Shown one piece after another: positions 7,094 to 15,489 of a stretch of DNA of 27,166 nucleotides (position 1 is its first letter; the number at the start of each line of letters is the position of its first letter). This DNA comes from Syntrophomonas sp. UBA5288 (GTDB lineage: Bacteria; Bacillota; Syntrophomonadia; Syntrophomonadales; Syntrophomonadaceae). A program made the position numbers and the translations under genes. Below the pieces are notes generated by a model that was not told the DNA's origin, did no database searches, and saw only the letters and a program-made list of their open reading frames with translations. Location of the stretch: contig DHSK01000105.1 in the NCBI GenBank assembly GCA_002408445.1, positions 11,475 to 38,640 on the forward strand. The letters run 5' to 3'.

Positions 7094-9220
7094 TTGGAGG
7101 ATAATAATATTTTTGCTCTGGACATTGGCACCCGTAAAATTATGGGACTGGTAATGAGCCGGGATAAAGAAGAGTATAAAGTTCTGGCGGCCAGGAGTAT
7201 TGAACATACTACCCGGGCCATGGTGGACGGGCAGATCCATGATATTGCAGCAGTAGCCCGGACTATAAAACCAATCAAAGAAGCTCTGGAAGAAGAGCTG
7301 GGCATAAAACTGGAAAAAGTGGCGGTGGCTGCAGCCGGGCGAGCCTTAAAAACCTGCCCGGGCCAGGCGGTCCGGGAAAGGGACCAGCTGGAGGAATGGA
7401 CCGGCGATGAAGTACAGGCCCTGGAAGCAGAAGCGGTGCAGCAGGCCCAGCATTCGTTGGCTCAGACCGAAATGGGCCTGGAGGACAGCAACTATTTTTG
7501 TGTGGGCTACAGTGTAGTAAGATACCGGCTGGAAGAACAGGAAATAGGCAGCCTGGTCGGCCAGACCGGATACCGTGCCGCGGCGGAAGTAATTGCCACT
7601 TTTCTTCCCCGGGTGGTAGTGGACAGCCTCTACTCATCCGTAAAAAGGGTGGGATTAAATATCTACAGTCTGACCCTGGAGCCGATAGCTGCCTTATCGG
7701 TGGCCATACCTTCCAGTATGCGGCTCTTAAACCTGGCCCTGGTCGATATAGGAGCAGGGACATCCGATATTGCGATCGTCAAAGACGGCAATATTTCTGG
7801 CTATGCCATGGTACCAATGGGCGGAGACGAGTTAACCGAGACCCTGGCTTCCACCTATTTACTGGATTTTAATCAGGCCGAAAAAATAAAAAGACAGTTG
7901 ATGAGTAATGAAACGATTAGCTTTCATGATATTCTCAACAACCGGGTGGAGATGGATACCGCCGCCCTCAAAGCCAGCCTCCTGCCGCTGGTTAAGAAAA
8001 TAACGGCAGAAATAGCCCGCCAAGTCCTGGAGCTGAACCAAAAGATGCCGGATGCCGTTATGTGTGTAGGAGGAGGCAGCCTTACGCCCGGCCTCACGGC
8101 AGCGCTCGCTGATGCGCTGGGAATGCCTAAAACCAGGGTGGGTATAAAAGTACGTGAAGACCTGGCCAACATAACCGGTGATTTTGATATCTTAAATGGA
8201 CCCCAGGGGGTGACCCCGCTGGGAATAGCTTATAATTCTATGGATAAACCCCCTTTGCCCTTGATTAAGGTTTACGTTAATGGTCGTGAAATAGCGCTGT
8301 GGAATGCGGGAGAAACCAACCTGATGCAGGCTTTGTTAAGTTCCGGCACCACCCTGGCCAATATGTACGGCCGGCCCGGTATGGGCAAAACCATTGAAGT
8401 AAACGGATATGTCAAAGTATACAAAGGAGAGATGGGGACTCCCCCGGTAATTAAATGCAATGGTGAGAACGCATCTCTGGAGACCATAATTAAAGACAGC
8501 GACATTATTACCTTCGAAAAAGGCAAAGATGGCCTGGACGCCAGCATATACTGTAATGAATTTAATCCCGGCCTAACCGGATTTGTATTTGTAAATGGCG
8601 AAAAGATCCAGCTTGCTCCGGTGATCAAGGTCAATGGCAAGCCTTGCGGGGCGAATGAACCTGTTCCTGACCGGGCCAAAGTTCAGGTGGAAAAACGCAA
8701 TGGACTGGCACATATACTTCAACAAGCCGGGGTGCCGGCATACCGTTTACAGGAAACCGAGTACCGTTATTTTTTAAATGACAAAGAAATGATTTTAAAA
8801 TGGCTGCCCCTCACGGTAAAGGTCGACGACCGGCCGGCCCGGCTGGAAGAGATCATCAATCCGGGCAGCCGAATCGAATATAGCCTTATAAAGGAACATC
8901 CCCGCATAAAAGACATTATCAACGTTTCCGCCCTGGATATAAAAGTAACCGTTAATGATGCCCCGGTAATACTGACGGCCAGCAGCTGCGCGGTCCTCAT
9001 GAACGGCAGGCCGGCCACGGAAGAGGAAATCCTTATAAACGGTGCCAAGGTGGAGATTGACCGTCAGCAAAGCGGCTGCATATTAAGCGATATATTTAGA
9101 GTGGTGGATTTTAAAACTACCAGTTCAGGTACCAGATTAGTCCTGGAAGTAGATGGACAGCCGGCCGGGTATACGACCCCCATCCACGACGGTAATCAAA
9201 TCAGGATCTTTTGGGAATAA
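7094..9220 (+). CDS. FtsA-like actin-fold ATPase with C-terminal beta-rich repeats
   Basis: The first about 385 residues of this 708-residue protein are an FtsA/actin-type ATPase: phosphate-1 FALDIGTRKI (7-16), a region like the FtsA-specific subdomain (about 85-175), phosphate-2 VDIGAGTSDIAIV (217-229), and adenosine motif CVGGGSLTPG (324-333). Residues about 390-708 are different from FtsA and hold four or five diverged units built around VNG or VND followed by an IxxGxxV step: VNGYVKVY (436), VNGEKIQL (500), LNDKEMIL (561), VNDAPVIL (620) and VDGQPAGY (686). No amphipathic membrane-targeting helix of FtsA type ends the protein. Start TTG 7094 lies 8 bases after GGGGAGGT (7078-7085). Large FtsA-domain proteins of this kind occur in clostridia; their function is unknown to me. 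It is not the ftsA of a dcw cluster. Confidence 0.85.
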   Translation: MEDNNIFALDIGTRKIMGLVMSRDKEEYKVLAARSIEHTTRAMVDGQIHDIAAVARTIKPIKEALEEELGIKLEKVAVAAAGRALKTCPGQAVRERDQLEEWTGDEVQALEAEAVQQAQHSLAQTEMGLEDSNYFCVGYSVVRYRLEEQEIGSLVGQTGYRAAAEVIATFLPRVVVDSLYSSVKRVGLNIYSLTLEPIAALSVAIPSSMRLLNLALVDIGAGTSDIAIVKDGNISGYAMVPMGGDELTETLASTYLLDFNQAEKIKRQLMSNETISFHDILNNRVEMDTAALKASLLPLVKKITAEIARQVLELNQKMPDAVMCVGGGSLTPGLTAALADALGMPKTRVGIKVREDLANITGDFDILNGPQGVTPLGIAYNSMDKPPLPLIKVYVNGREIALWNAGETNLMQALLSSGTTLANMYGRPGMGKTIEVNGYVKVYKGEMGTPPVIKCNGENASLETIIKDSDIITFEKGKDGLDASIYCNEFNPGLTGFVFVNGEKIQLAPVIKVNGKPCGANEPVPDRAKVQVEKRNGLAHILQQAGVPAYRLQETEYRYFLNDKEMILKWLPLTVKVDDRPARLEEIINPGSRIEYSLIKEHPRIKDIINVSALDIKVTVNDAPVILTASSCAVLMNGRPATEEEILINGAKVEIDRQQSGCILSDIFRVVDFKTTSSGTRLVLEVDGQPAGYTTPIHDGNQIRIFWE

Positions 9221-9233
9221 TAAAAATGACAAG

Positions 9234-9257
9234 AAGGGAGAGCTAAAGCTCTCCCTT
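9234..9257 (+). terminator. Strong hairpin after the FtsA-like gene, without a T run
   Basis: AAGGGAGAGC (9234-9243), loop TAAA, GCTCTCCCTT (9248-9257): a perfect 10-bp stem starting 13 bases after the stop codon. AAATGAC follows instead of a T run, so it may act as an RNA 3'-end stabiliser or a weak terminator. Confidence 0.5.
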
Positions 9258-9270
9258 AAATGACTGTCCA

Positions 9271-9400
9271 TACCCCAGAGCGAGCAAAAAAGTTCAAGAG
9301 CAAGGCATTAAGGGAAGACCGTGATTGAGGCGTACTGAAGTACGTCGATTGAACGGACTTTCCTTAATAACGCAGCTATTGGGCTTTTTTGACGCTCTGA
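9271..9400 (+). repeat. 130-bp hairpin element, copy 2
   Basis: Same orientation and length as 2449-2578, with 7 differences in 130. Outer arms are CAAAAAAG (9285-9292) and CTTTTTTG (9384-9391). Two differences fall in the right arm of the inner stem (GGACTTTCC instead of GGTCTTCCC) and are not compensated on the left, so this copy folds less perfectly. It ends only three bases before the -35 box of the ctsR promoter. Confidence 0.85.
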
Positions 9401-9403
9401 GCC

Positions 9404-9432
9404 TTTACAAGCGGCCGGAAAATGTATAGAAT
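9404..9432 (+). promoter_or_regulatory. Sigma-A promoter of the ctsR operon
   Basis: TTTACA (9404-9409), exactly 17 bases, TAGAAT (9427-9432). Each box matches the consensus in five of six bases. Transcription would start near 9439, immediately before the CtsR operator. Confidence 0.75.
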
Positions 9433-9440
9433 AAGATAAA

Positions 9441-9457
9441 GGTCAAATAAAGTCAAA
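9441..9457 (+). promoter_or_regulatory. CtsR operator
   Basis: GGTCAAA TAA AGTCAAA fits the known CtsR heptad direct repeat (A/G)GTCAAA-NAN-(A/G)GTCAAA exactly. It lies from about +3 to +19 relative to the predicted start and touches the ribosome site AAGGAGGAGG (9456-9465), so bound CtsR would block transcription. It implies heat- and stress-inducible autoregulation of the operon. Confidence 0.9.
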
Positions 9458-9471
9458 GGAGGAGGCCGATC

Positions 9472-9906
9472 ATGAAAAAGAGCTTGGCTGACCGCATAGA
9501 GCAGTACCTTAAAGTATTGATAGATAGAAGCGAGGAAAACCAGATCGAGATTCAACGGGCGGAGTTGGCCGAAACCTTTTGCTGTGTTCCCTCCCAGGTT
9601 ACCTATGTGCTCAGCACCAGGTTCACCGAGAGCGAAGGTTATTATACCCATAGCCGGCGAGGCGGAAAAGGCTTTGTGCGCATTACCCGCTTTAATGTGG
9701 ACAACTATAATACCGATGAGTTGAGCAACCAGTTATTTATTTACCTGGAAGCGCTTTTGAACAGCGGCTTAATCACCTCCCGGGAGGCGGGAATGGTAAA
9801 ATCCATTTTTGTCAGCGGCCTGCGTTATATTCCCCCGGAGAATCGGTATAATCTGGTCAAAGCCATAGGAGAAGGCGTAAAAGAATATATTAATAATAAC
9901 GAGTGA
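9472..9906 (+). CDS. ctsR: Class III heat-shock repressor CtsR
   Basis: A 144-residue dimeric repressor of clp genes. The N-terminal winged helix-turn-helix covers about residues 1-72, with the recognition part VPSQVTYVLSTRF and the wing RRGGKGFVRI, matching the glycine-rich RGGGG wing that acts as the thermosensor in Bacillus-type CtsR. The C-terminal four-helix domain includes SREAGMVKS and PPENRYNLVKAI. ATG 9472 follows GGAGGAGG. First gene of a tight run ctsR-mcsA-mcsB-clpC with gaps of 8 to 16 bp. Its own operator precedes it. Confidence 0.97.
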   Translation: MKKSLADRIEQYLKVLIDRSEENQIEIQRAELAETFCCVPSQVTYVLSTRFTESEGYYTHSRRGGKGFVRITRFNVDNYNTDELSNQLFIYLEALLNSGLITSREAGMVKSIFVSGLRYIPPENRYNLVKAIGEGVKEYINNNE

Positions 9907-9922
9907 AAGAAGGGTGACCTGG

Positions 9923-10426
9923 ATGTATTGTGAAGAATGCAAAAAGAGACCTGCCACTGTACATTTAACCAGTATTGTCAATGGGGTTAAAGTAGAAAGT
10001 CATCTTTGTGAACAGTGCGCCGGTCAAAAAGGAACTATTATTCTCGACCTCAACCAAATTTCCATTCCCAATTTGTTAGGAAGTTTTTTCGGCAATACTT
10101 ACAATGTTAAAGGAATTAATGAGAGCGAACCCGCTTCCTGTCCGGGCTGCGGAATGACCTTTAATAATATATGCGAATCAGGCAGTCTGGGCTGCAGCCA
10201 GTGTTATCAGGTTTTTGAAAAAGAAATGGACCCTATTCTGCGCCGGATTCACGGCAATACTCAACATGTAGGCAAGATTCCCTCGCGGGGCGGAGGAAAA
10301 GTATTGATTAAAAAGCAGGTTGATGAACTTAAAAATGCTTTGCAGCAAGCTCTGGCCCGGGAAGAGTATGAAAAGGCAGCCGAAATCAGAGATTCTATAA
10401 AAAGTCTGGAAAAGCAATTTGAATAG
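9923..10426 (+). CDS. mcsA: McsA, activator/adaptor of the protein arginine kinase
   Basis: A 167-residue zinc-binding partner of McsB. Four CxxC pairs are visible: Cys3/Cys6 (YCEECKKRPA), Cys29/Cys32, Cys73/Cys76 (CPGCG) and Cys91/Cys94. The C-terminus (about residues 132-167) is a UVR-type helical hairpin (ALAREEYEKAAEIRD), the same module as in ClpC and UvrB. I prefer ATG 9923 because family members begin at this point (M-CEEC-KRPATVHL) and AAGGG lies at a suitable distance. A GTG at 9914 in frame overlaps that ribosome site and would add three residues. Confidence 0.95.
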   Translation: MYCEECKKRPATVHLTSIVNGVKVESHLCEQCAGQKGTIILDLNQISIPNLLGSFFGNTYNVKGINESEPASCPGCGMTFNNICESGSLGCSQCYQVFEKEMDPILRRIHGNTQHVGKIPSRGGGKVLIKKQVDELKNALQQALAREEYEKAAEIRDSIKSLEKQFE

Positions 10427-10438
10427 GGGGGATGCGGG

Positions 10439-11509
10439 ATGAGTATAGACGATTTGCTGAACCGCAGTTTTATAAAATGGATGGACACCAGTGGACCGGA
10501 CACCGATATCGTTTTAAGCAGCCGGGTCAGACTGGCCCGCAATCTGAGTCCGATCCCATTTCCTTATCTGTTGGATGAAGCCCGGGGCGTGCAGTGTATG
10601 CAACTGATCCAGGATGCCTTTGCCAAGGCCGAAGAGCCGGAAATAAAAGCGATGCAGATTGCCCCGTTCGATCAGTTGTCTTCCCTGGATCGGGAGATAT
10701 TAGTGGAGAAACATCTGACCAGTCCCAACCATGCCGCATCGGCTTCACCCTTTCGCGGCCTGGCGGTAAACAAAGAAGGCTCTCTGGCGGTAATGATAAA
10801 TGAAGAGGACCATCTGCGCATTCAGTGTCTTTTGCCGGGGCTGCAACTGGAACAGAGCTATAATCTGGCCGGACAGGTAGATGACAGTCTGGAAAAACAC
10901 CTGGACTATGCCTTTGACGAACGGCGCGGTTATTTGACTTCATGTCCCACCAATGTGGGGACCGGGATGAGAGCGTCAGTTATGCTGCACTTGCCGGCTA
11001 TGGTCATGGCCGGGCAGATAAGCCTGATTTTTCAGAACATAAGCCAGCTGGGTATGACAGTGCGAGGGCTGTACGGCGAAGGTACGGAGATCATAGGCAA
11101 TCTTTATCAATTATCCAACCAGGTAACTATGGGATTGACCGAAGACGACATTATAAACAATCTCAGCATTATCACCAAACAGATGATCGAACAGGAGCGG
11201 TTGCTGCGCCAGAAATTGTATAAAGAAATGCAATATCAGCTGGAAGATAAAATAGGCCGTTCCTATGGAATTCTGAAACATGCCTGTGTCCTTTCTTCCA
11301 ACGAAGCCCTGACCCTGTTGTCTGACGTACGGCTGGGAGTGGACATGGGGATTATCAAGAACATTCAGCCCCTGACCTTAAATGAGCTGGAAGTGGCGAT
11401 ACGACCTGCGCACCTGCAATATCAGGCCGGTCAGGAAATGGATGCTCTGCACCGTGATGTTAAACGGGCCCAGATTATAAAAGGAAAATTAAATCAAAAA
11501 CAGGCTTAA
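10439..11509 (+). CDS. mcsB: Protein arginine kinase McsB
   Basis: Phosphorylates arginine residues of client proteins and marks them for ClpC-ClpP; it also inactivates CtsR under stress. The 356-residue length is normal. Phosphagen-kinase-like motifs are present: LSSRVRLARN (26-35), NEEDHLRIQ (121-129) with the catalytic acidic residues, and LTSCPTNVGTGMRAS (166-180) with Cys169 in the nucleotide/guanidinium site. The C-terminal arginine-sensing part has HRDVKRAQIIKGK. ATG 10439 lies behind a GGGGGGATG-rich ribosome site, 12 bp after mcsA. Confidence 0.97.
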   Translation: MSIDDLLNRSFIKWMDTSGPDTDIVLSSRVRLARNLSPIPFPYLLDEARGVQCMQLIQDAFAKAEEPEIKAMQIAPFDQLSSLDREILVEKHLTSPNHAASASPFRGLAVNKEGSLAVMINEEDHLRIQCLLPGLQLEQSYNLAGQVDDSLEKHLDYAFDERRGYLTSCPTNVGTGMRASVMLHLPAMVMAGQISLIFQNISQLGMTVRGLYGEGTEIIGNLYQLSNQVTMGLTEDDIINNLSIITKQMIEQERLLRQKLYKEMQYQLEDKIGRSYGILKHACVLSSNEALTLLSDVRLGVDMGIIKNIQPLTLNELEVAIRPAHLQYQAGQEMDALHRDVKRAQIIKGKLNQKQA

Positions 11510-11523
11510 GGGAGGTTATGTTT

Positions 11524-14001
11524 ATGTTTAGAAGATTTACCCAGAGAGCCCGTAATGCTGTTATTCATGCCCAGGAAGAAGCCCGGGAACTTAGACACCC
11601 GGCGGTTGGCACGGAGCATATTTTACTGGGGTTATTGCGCGAAGGCGAAGGGGTAGGAGCCAGGGCGCTCTTAAATCTGGGCATTGACCTGGATAAAGTG
11701 CGCAATGAAGTTAGAAATGTAATTGGACAAAATACAGAATTAATTGAGGGGGCGGCAGGCGACCTGCCCATTACTCCCCGGGCTAAAAAAGTATTCAACC
11801 TGGCCTTTGACGAAGCCCGTCTGCAGGGAGTCAACTATGTAGGAACCGAACACATACTGCTGGCCCTGGTGCGCGAAGAAGAAGGTATAGCCGGCCAGGT
11901 ACTCATATCCATGGGGGTAAAGCTGGAAGACATAAGAGAACAGGTAATAATGCTTTTAGGGGGCGACTCCGCTTTGCCCAATGGCAATGAAATGCAACCG
12001 GATCCCAAAGGGGTTTCCGCCGGTAATGTACAGACCCGGCGCAAAAGGAGCAAGACTCCTACCCTGGATAACTTTAGCCGCGATCTCATGCGCGATGCCC
12101 AGGAAGGGCGGCTGGACCCGGTTATTGGCCGGGATAAAGAAATCGAACGCGTGGTGCAGGTGCTCTCCCGCCGGACCAAGAACAATCCGGTCCTGATAGG
12201 TGACCCGGGGGTGGGCAAAACTGCGATCGTAGAAGGATTGGCCCAGCGCATTCTGGAAAACAAGGTGCCGGAAATACTGGCCAGCAAGCGAGTGGTATCG
12301 CTGGATTTATCCACCATGGTAGCAGGCACCAAATATCGCGGCGAATTCGAAGACCGTTTGACTAAAATCGTGAGTGAAATAAAGGCCGCCGGTGATGTGA
12401 TCGTATTTATTGATGAGCTTCACACTATCGTCGGTGCCGGGGCAGCCGAAGGAGCTATTGATGCCGCCAATATACTGAAGCCTTCACTGGCCCGGGGCGA
12501 ATTCCAGTGTGTGGGGGCTACTACCCTAAACGAATATCGCAAGCATATTGAAAAAGATGCCGCGCTGGAGCGCCGCTTTCAGCCTATTCTGGTCGACGAG
12601 CCCAGTGTAGATGAAAGTATTGCCATATTAAAAGGGTTGCGCGACCGTTATGAAGCCCATCATGGTGTAAAAATCAGTGACATTGCCATAGAAGCGGCCG
12701 CCAAACTATCGGCCCGCTATATAAGCGACCGTTTCCTGCCGGACAAGGCCATAGACCTTATTGATGAGGCTTGTTCCAAAGTAAGACTGTCAAATTATGT
12801 TCTGCCTGACGATATAAAAGATATGGAACAAAAAGTTGCCGAAATCGAGCAGGAAAAGGAAGAGGCTATCAATGCCCAGGAATATGAAAAAGCCGCCCGC
12901 TTAAGGGATGAAGAACAAACCCTGAAGGACGAGATAGAAAACCGGCGCAAAGATTGGATGAATAAACGCACCCTGCAGGCCAGCTCCATCACCGATGTCG
13001 ATGTAGCTGCCATCGTAGCGGACTGGACCGGGGTACCGGTCAGCAAACTGGCCGAAGAAGAAAGTGAACGCCTGGTTAACCTGGAATCGGTCATACACCA
13101 GCGGGTGGTGGGACAGGAAAAGGCGGTCGAGGCGGTAGCCCGGGCAGTGAGAAGGGCCAGGGCCGGGCTTAAGAATCCCAAACGGCCGATCGGCTCCTTT
13201 ATCTTCCTTGGACCTACCGGAGTAGGAAAAACCGAACTGGCCCGGGCTCTGGCCGAAGCTATGTTCGGCAGTGAAGATGCTATTGTACGGTTGGATATGT
13301 CGGAATACATGGAGAAACATGCTGTATCCCGCATGATCGGGTCCCCTCCGGGTTATGTGGGCTTTGATGAAGGCGGGCAGCTGACCGAGAAAGTGCGCAG
13401 AAAACCTTACAGTGTTATTTTATTGGATGAAGTTGAGAAAGCTCATCCCGACGTCTTTAATATTTTATTACAGGTGCTGGAAGACGGCAGACTGACGGAT
13501 GGACAGGGCCGCACGGTGGATTTCCGGAACACGGTGGTGATTATGACCTCCAATGTAGGGGCTGAGACCCTGCAAAGAAATAAGACCGTAGGTTTTAATC
13601 GTATAATAGATGAAGCCGAAGATTACAACCGCATGAAAGAACGGGTCATGGAACAGATGAAGCATACTTTCAGACCCGAGTTCCTGAACCGGGTGGATGA
13701 GATGATTGTATTCCAGAGTTTAAATGACCAGCAGCTGAAGGAAATCGTAGACCTGCTTCTAAAAGATCTGGCCCGGCGCATGGAAGAAAACGGCTTTAAA
13801 CTGGAGTTGACCGATGAAGCCAGAGCGGTGATATTAAAAGAGGGCTATGAACCGGCTTATGGAGCCCGGCCTCTGAAACGAGCCATTCAAAAACTGGTGG
13901 AAGACGCTATTTCAGAGGAGATACTGAAAAAAACGGTGGAGCCGGGAGACCACATTTTAGTTGACGCCCGGGATAAGACTATTGTGGTAGGCAAGAAATA
14001 A
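11524..14001 (+). CDS. clpC: ATP-dependent unfoldase ClpC
   Basis: A Hsp100 hexameric unfoldase that delivers arginine-phosphorylated or adaptor-bound proteins to ClpP. From ATG 11524 it has 825 residues: two N-terminal Clp repeats (about 1-145), AAA-1 with Walker A GDPGVGKT (226-233) and Walker B VIVFIDELH (292-300), a UVR/middle coiled coil (about 432-475, AQEYEKAARLRDE), and AAA-2 with Walker A GPTGVGKT (563-570) and LLDEVEKAH. A VGF tripeptide (689-691) fits the ClpP-docking loop, so it is a protease partner rather than a ClpB-type disaggregase. ATG 11518 is also in frame but is only 2 bases from GGGAGG; ATG 11524 has 8-base spacing. clpP is not in this window. Confidence 0.97.
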   Translation: MFRRFTQRARNAVIHAQEEARELRHPAVGTEHILLGLLREGEGVGARALLNLGIDLDKVRNEVRNVIGQNTELIEGAAGDLPITPRAKKVFNLAFDEARLQGVNYVGTEHILLALVREEEGIAGQVLISMGVKLEDIREQVIMLLGGDSALPNGNEMQPDPKGVSAGNVQTRRKRSKTPTLDNFSRDLMRDAQEGRLDPVIGRDKEIERVVQVLSRRTKNNPVLIGDPGVGKTAIVEGLAQRILENKVPEILASKRVVSLDLSTMVAGTKYRGEFEDRLTKIVSEIKAAGDVIVFIDELHTIVGAGAAEGAIDAANILKPSLARGEFQCVGATTLNEYRKHIEKDAALERRFQPILVDEPSVDESIAILKGLRDRYEAHHGVKISDIAIEAAAKLSARYISDRFLPDKAIDLIDEACSKVRLSNYVLPDDIKDMEQKVAEIEQEKEEAINAQEYEKAARLRDEEQTLKDEIENRRKDWMNKRTLQASSITDVDVAAIVADWTGVPVSKLAEEESERLVNLESVIHQRVVGQEKAVEAVARAVRRARAGLKNPKRPIGSFIFLGPTGVGKTELARALAEAMFGSEDAIVRLDMSEYMEKHAVSRMIGSPPGYVGFDEGGQLTEKVRRKPYSVILLDEVEKAHPDVFNILLQVLEDGRLTDGQGRTVDFRNTVVIMTSNVGAETLQRNKTVGFNRIIDEAEDYNRMKERVMEQMKHTFRPEFLNRVDEMIVFQSLNDQQLKEIVDLLLKDLARRMEENGFKLELTDEARAVILKEGYEPAYGARPLKRAIQKLVEDAISEEILKKTVEPGDHILVDARDKTIVVGKK

Positions 14002-14134
14002 AGTATATAAATAGCGGGGGGAAGCCCGGTTAAAGGGTGATCCCCCTTTGCTGATACATTAATTGTAAAAAAATATTTATAATGTAAACAAAAGGTCGGT
14101 TTCCCGTATTATAATTAAGGTTGAGGAGTTATTT

Positions 14135-15487
14135 ATGGGCAAAACTATAACCAAATTTGTTTGTCCCGCCTGCGGATACGAGACAAATAAATGGATGGGC
14201 AAGTGTCCGGGCTGCGGGGAGTGGAACACGCTGCAGGAAGAGACCGTCAATAGACAGACCGCAACTGCTTCCCATCCGAGAGCACAGGCGGTTGCTTTAA
14301 GCGGTATTTCGGATAGTGACATATTCCGGGTGTCCACCGGTATAACGGAATTGGACCGGGTGCTGGGAGGCGGCATAGTACCGGGTTCACTGGTGCTGCT
14401 GGGGGGCGACCCCGGTATAGGTAAATCCACTTTATTGCTGCAGGTAGCCGATCATATTGCCCGGACCGGCCAGAAAGTATTGTATCTCTCCGGGGAGGAG
14501 TCCTTCAAACAAATACGTTTGCGAGCCACCCGGCTCAAAGTGAACAGTGATGATATTTATCTCTTGAACGAACAGAATATCGAGTTGCTCGAAAATTACC
14601 TGCAAGAATTTGATCCCGGCTTTATAATTATAGATTCAATTCAAACCGTTTACCTCGAATCCCTTTCTTCTATACCAGGAAGTGTGGCACAATTAAGAGA
14701 GTGCACCGCCCGTCTGATGAATATAGCTAAAAAGACGGACAAGGCCTTTTTCCTGGTGGGCCACGTAACCAAGGACGGTGCTCTGGCCGGTCCTAAAGTA
14801 CTGGAGCATATGGTAGATGTTGTAGTATATTTTGAAGGGGACAAGAATTTTTCTTTTAGAATACTGCGGGGTGTTAAGAATAGGTTTGGCTCCACCGATG
14901 AATTAGGACTACTGGAGATGAGCGGACAGGGTTTAATAGAAGTTACCGATCCCACCTGCCTGTTTTTGAGTCATGGGGTGAAGGGCAGCGGTATCGCAGT
15001 ATCGACCAGCTTTTCAGGTTCCCGGCCCTTGCTGATCGAGATTCAGGCTCTGGCCGCATCTTCCGGACCGGGCTATGCCCGGCGCATGGCCTCGGGCATT
15101 GACCAGAACCGCCTTTCTCTTATTATCGCCGTGCTGGAAAAAATCAGAGGCTACAACCTTAGTCAATACGATGTATTTCTTAAGGTGACCGGCGGAGTTT
15201 TTATCAAAGACCCTTCGGTTGATCTGGCTATTGCAGTAGCTATCCTATCCAGTTATCGGGAACGGCCCTTGCCCCAGGATGTGGTTTTTATCGGCGAATT
15301 AAGTTTATCCGGACAGGTGCGTCCGGTGCCGTTTATGGATGCCAGGCTAAAAGAGGTTCAGAAGATGGGCTTCAAACATGCGGTAGTACCGCCGGGTACC
15401 CGCAAAAGTACCGGAATCGGGCCAGAACTAGGGCTGATTGAGATAAACAGTTTAGATGAATGCATAGATCTTATTTTGGGGGGATAA
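14135..15487 (+). CDS. radA: DNA repair/branch-migration protein RadA
   Basis: A RecA-like ATPase of 450 residues acting on recombination intermediates. Domains in order: zinc finger with Cys10, Cys13, Cys24, Cys27 (CPACGYETNKW, GKCPGCGEW), RecA-type core with Walker A GDPGIGKST (91-99), the RadA-specific KNRFG motif (248-252), and a Lon-protease-like C-terminal domain (about 275-450). ATG 14135 has TTGAGGAG upstream. It lies 133 bp after clpC; two TATAAT hexamers in that gap (14078-14083 and 14110-14115) lack convincing -35 boxes, so a separate promoter is possible but unproven. RadA is known to interact with DisA, whose gene follows. Confidence 0.97.
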   Translation: MGKTITKFVCPACGYETNKWMGKCPGCGEWNTLQEETVNRQTATASHPRAQAVALSGISDSDIFRVSTGITELDRVLGGGIVPGSLVLLGGDPGIGKSTLLLQVADHIARTGQKVLYLSGEESFKQIRLRATRLKVNSDDIYLLNEQNIELLENYLQEFDPGFIIIDSIQTVYLESLSSIPGSVAQLRECTARLMNIAKKTDKAFFLVGHVTKDGALAGPKVLEHMVDVVVYFEGDKNFSFRILRGVKNRFGSTDELGLLEMSGQGLIEVTDPTCLFLSHGVKGSGIAVSTSFSGSRPLLIEIQALAASSGPGYARRMASGIDQNRLSLIIAVLEKIRGYNLSQYDVFLKVTGGVFIKDPSVDLAIAVAILSSYRERPLPQDVVFIGELSLSGQVRPVPFMDARLKEVQKMGFKHAVVPPGTRKSTGIGPELGLIEINSLDECIDLILGG

Positions 15488-15489
15488 GG

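Noticed and set aside
7275..7763. 162-codon minus-strand frame inside the FtsA-like gene
   Set aside because: Proline/glycine-rich translation typical of an antisense shadow; the plus-strand product has clear ATPase motifs.
12795..13334. 179-codon open frame on the minus strand inside clpC
   Set aside because: Serine/arginine-rich translation with no motif, fully inside a well-supported gene.
14032..14048. Hairpin after clpC (AAAGGG...CCCTTT) as terminator
   Set aside because: Short stem without a T run; not enough to call a transcription end.
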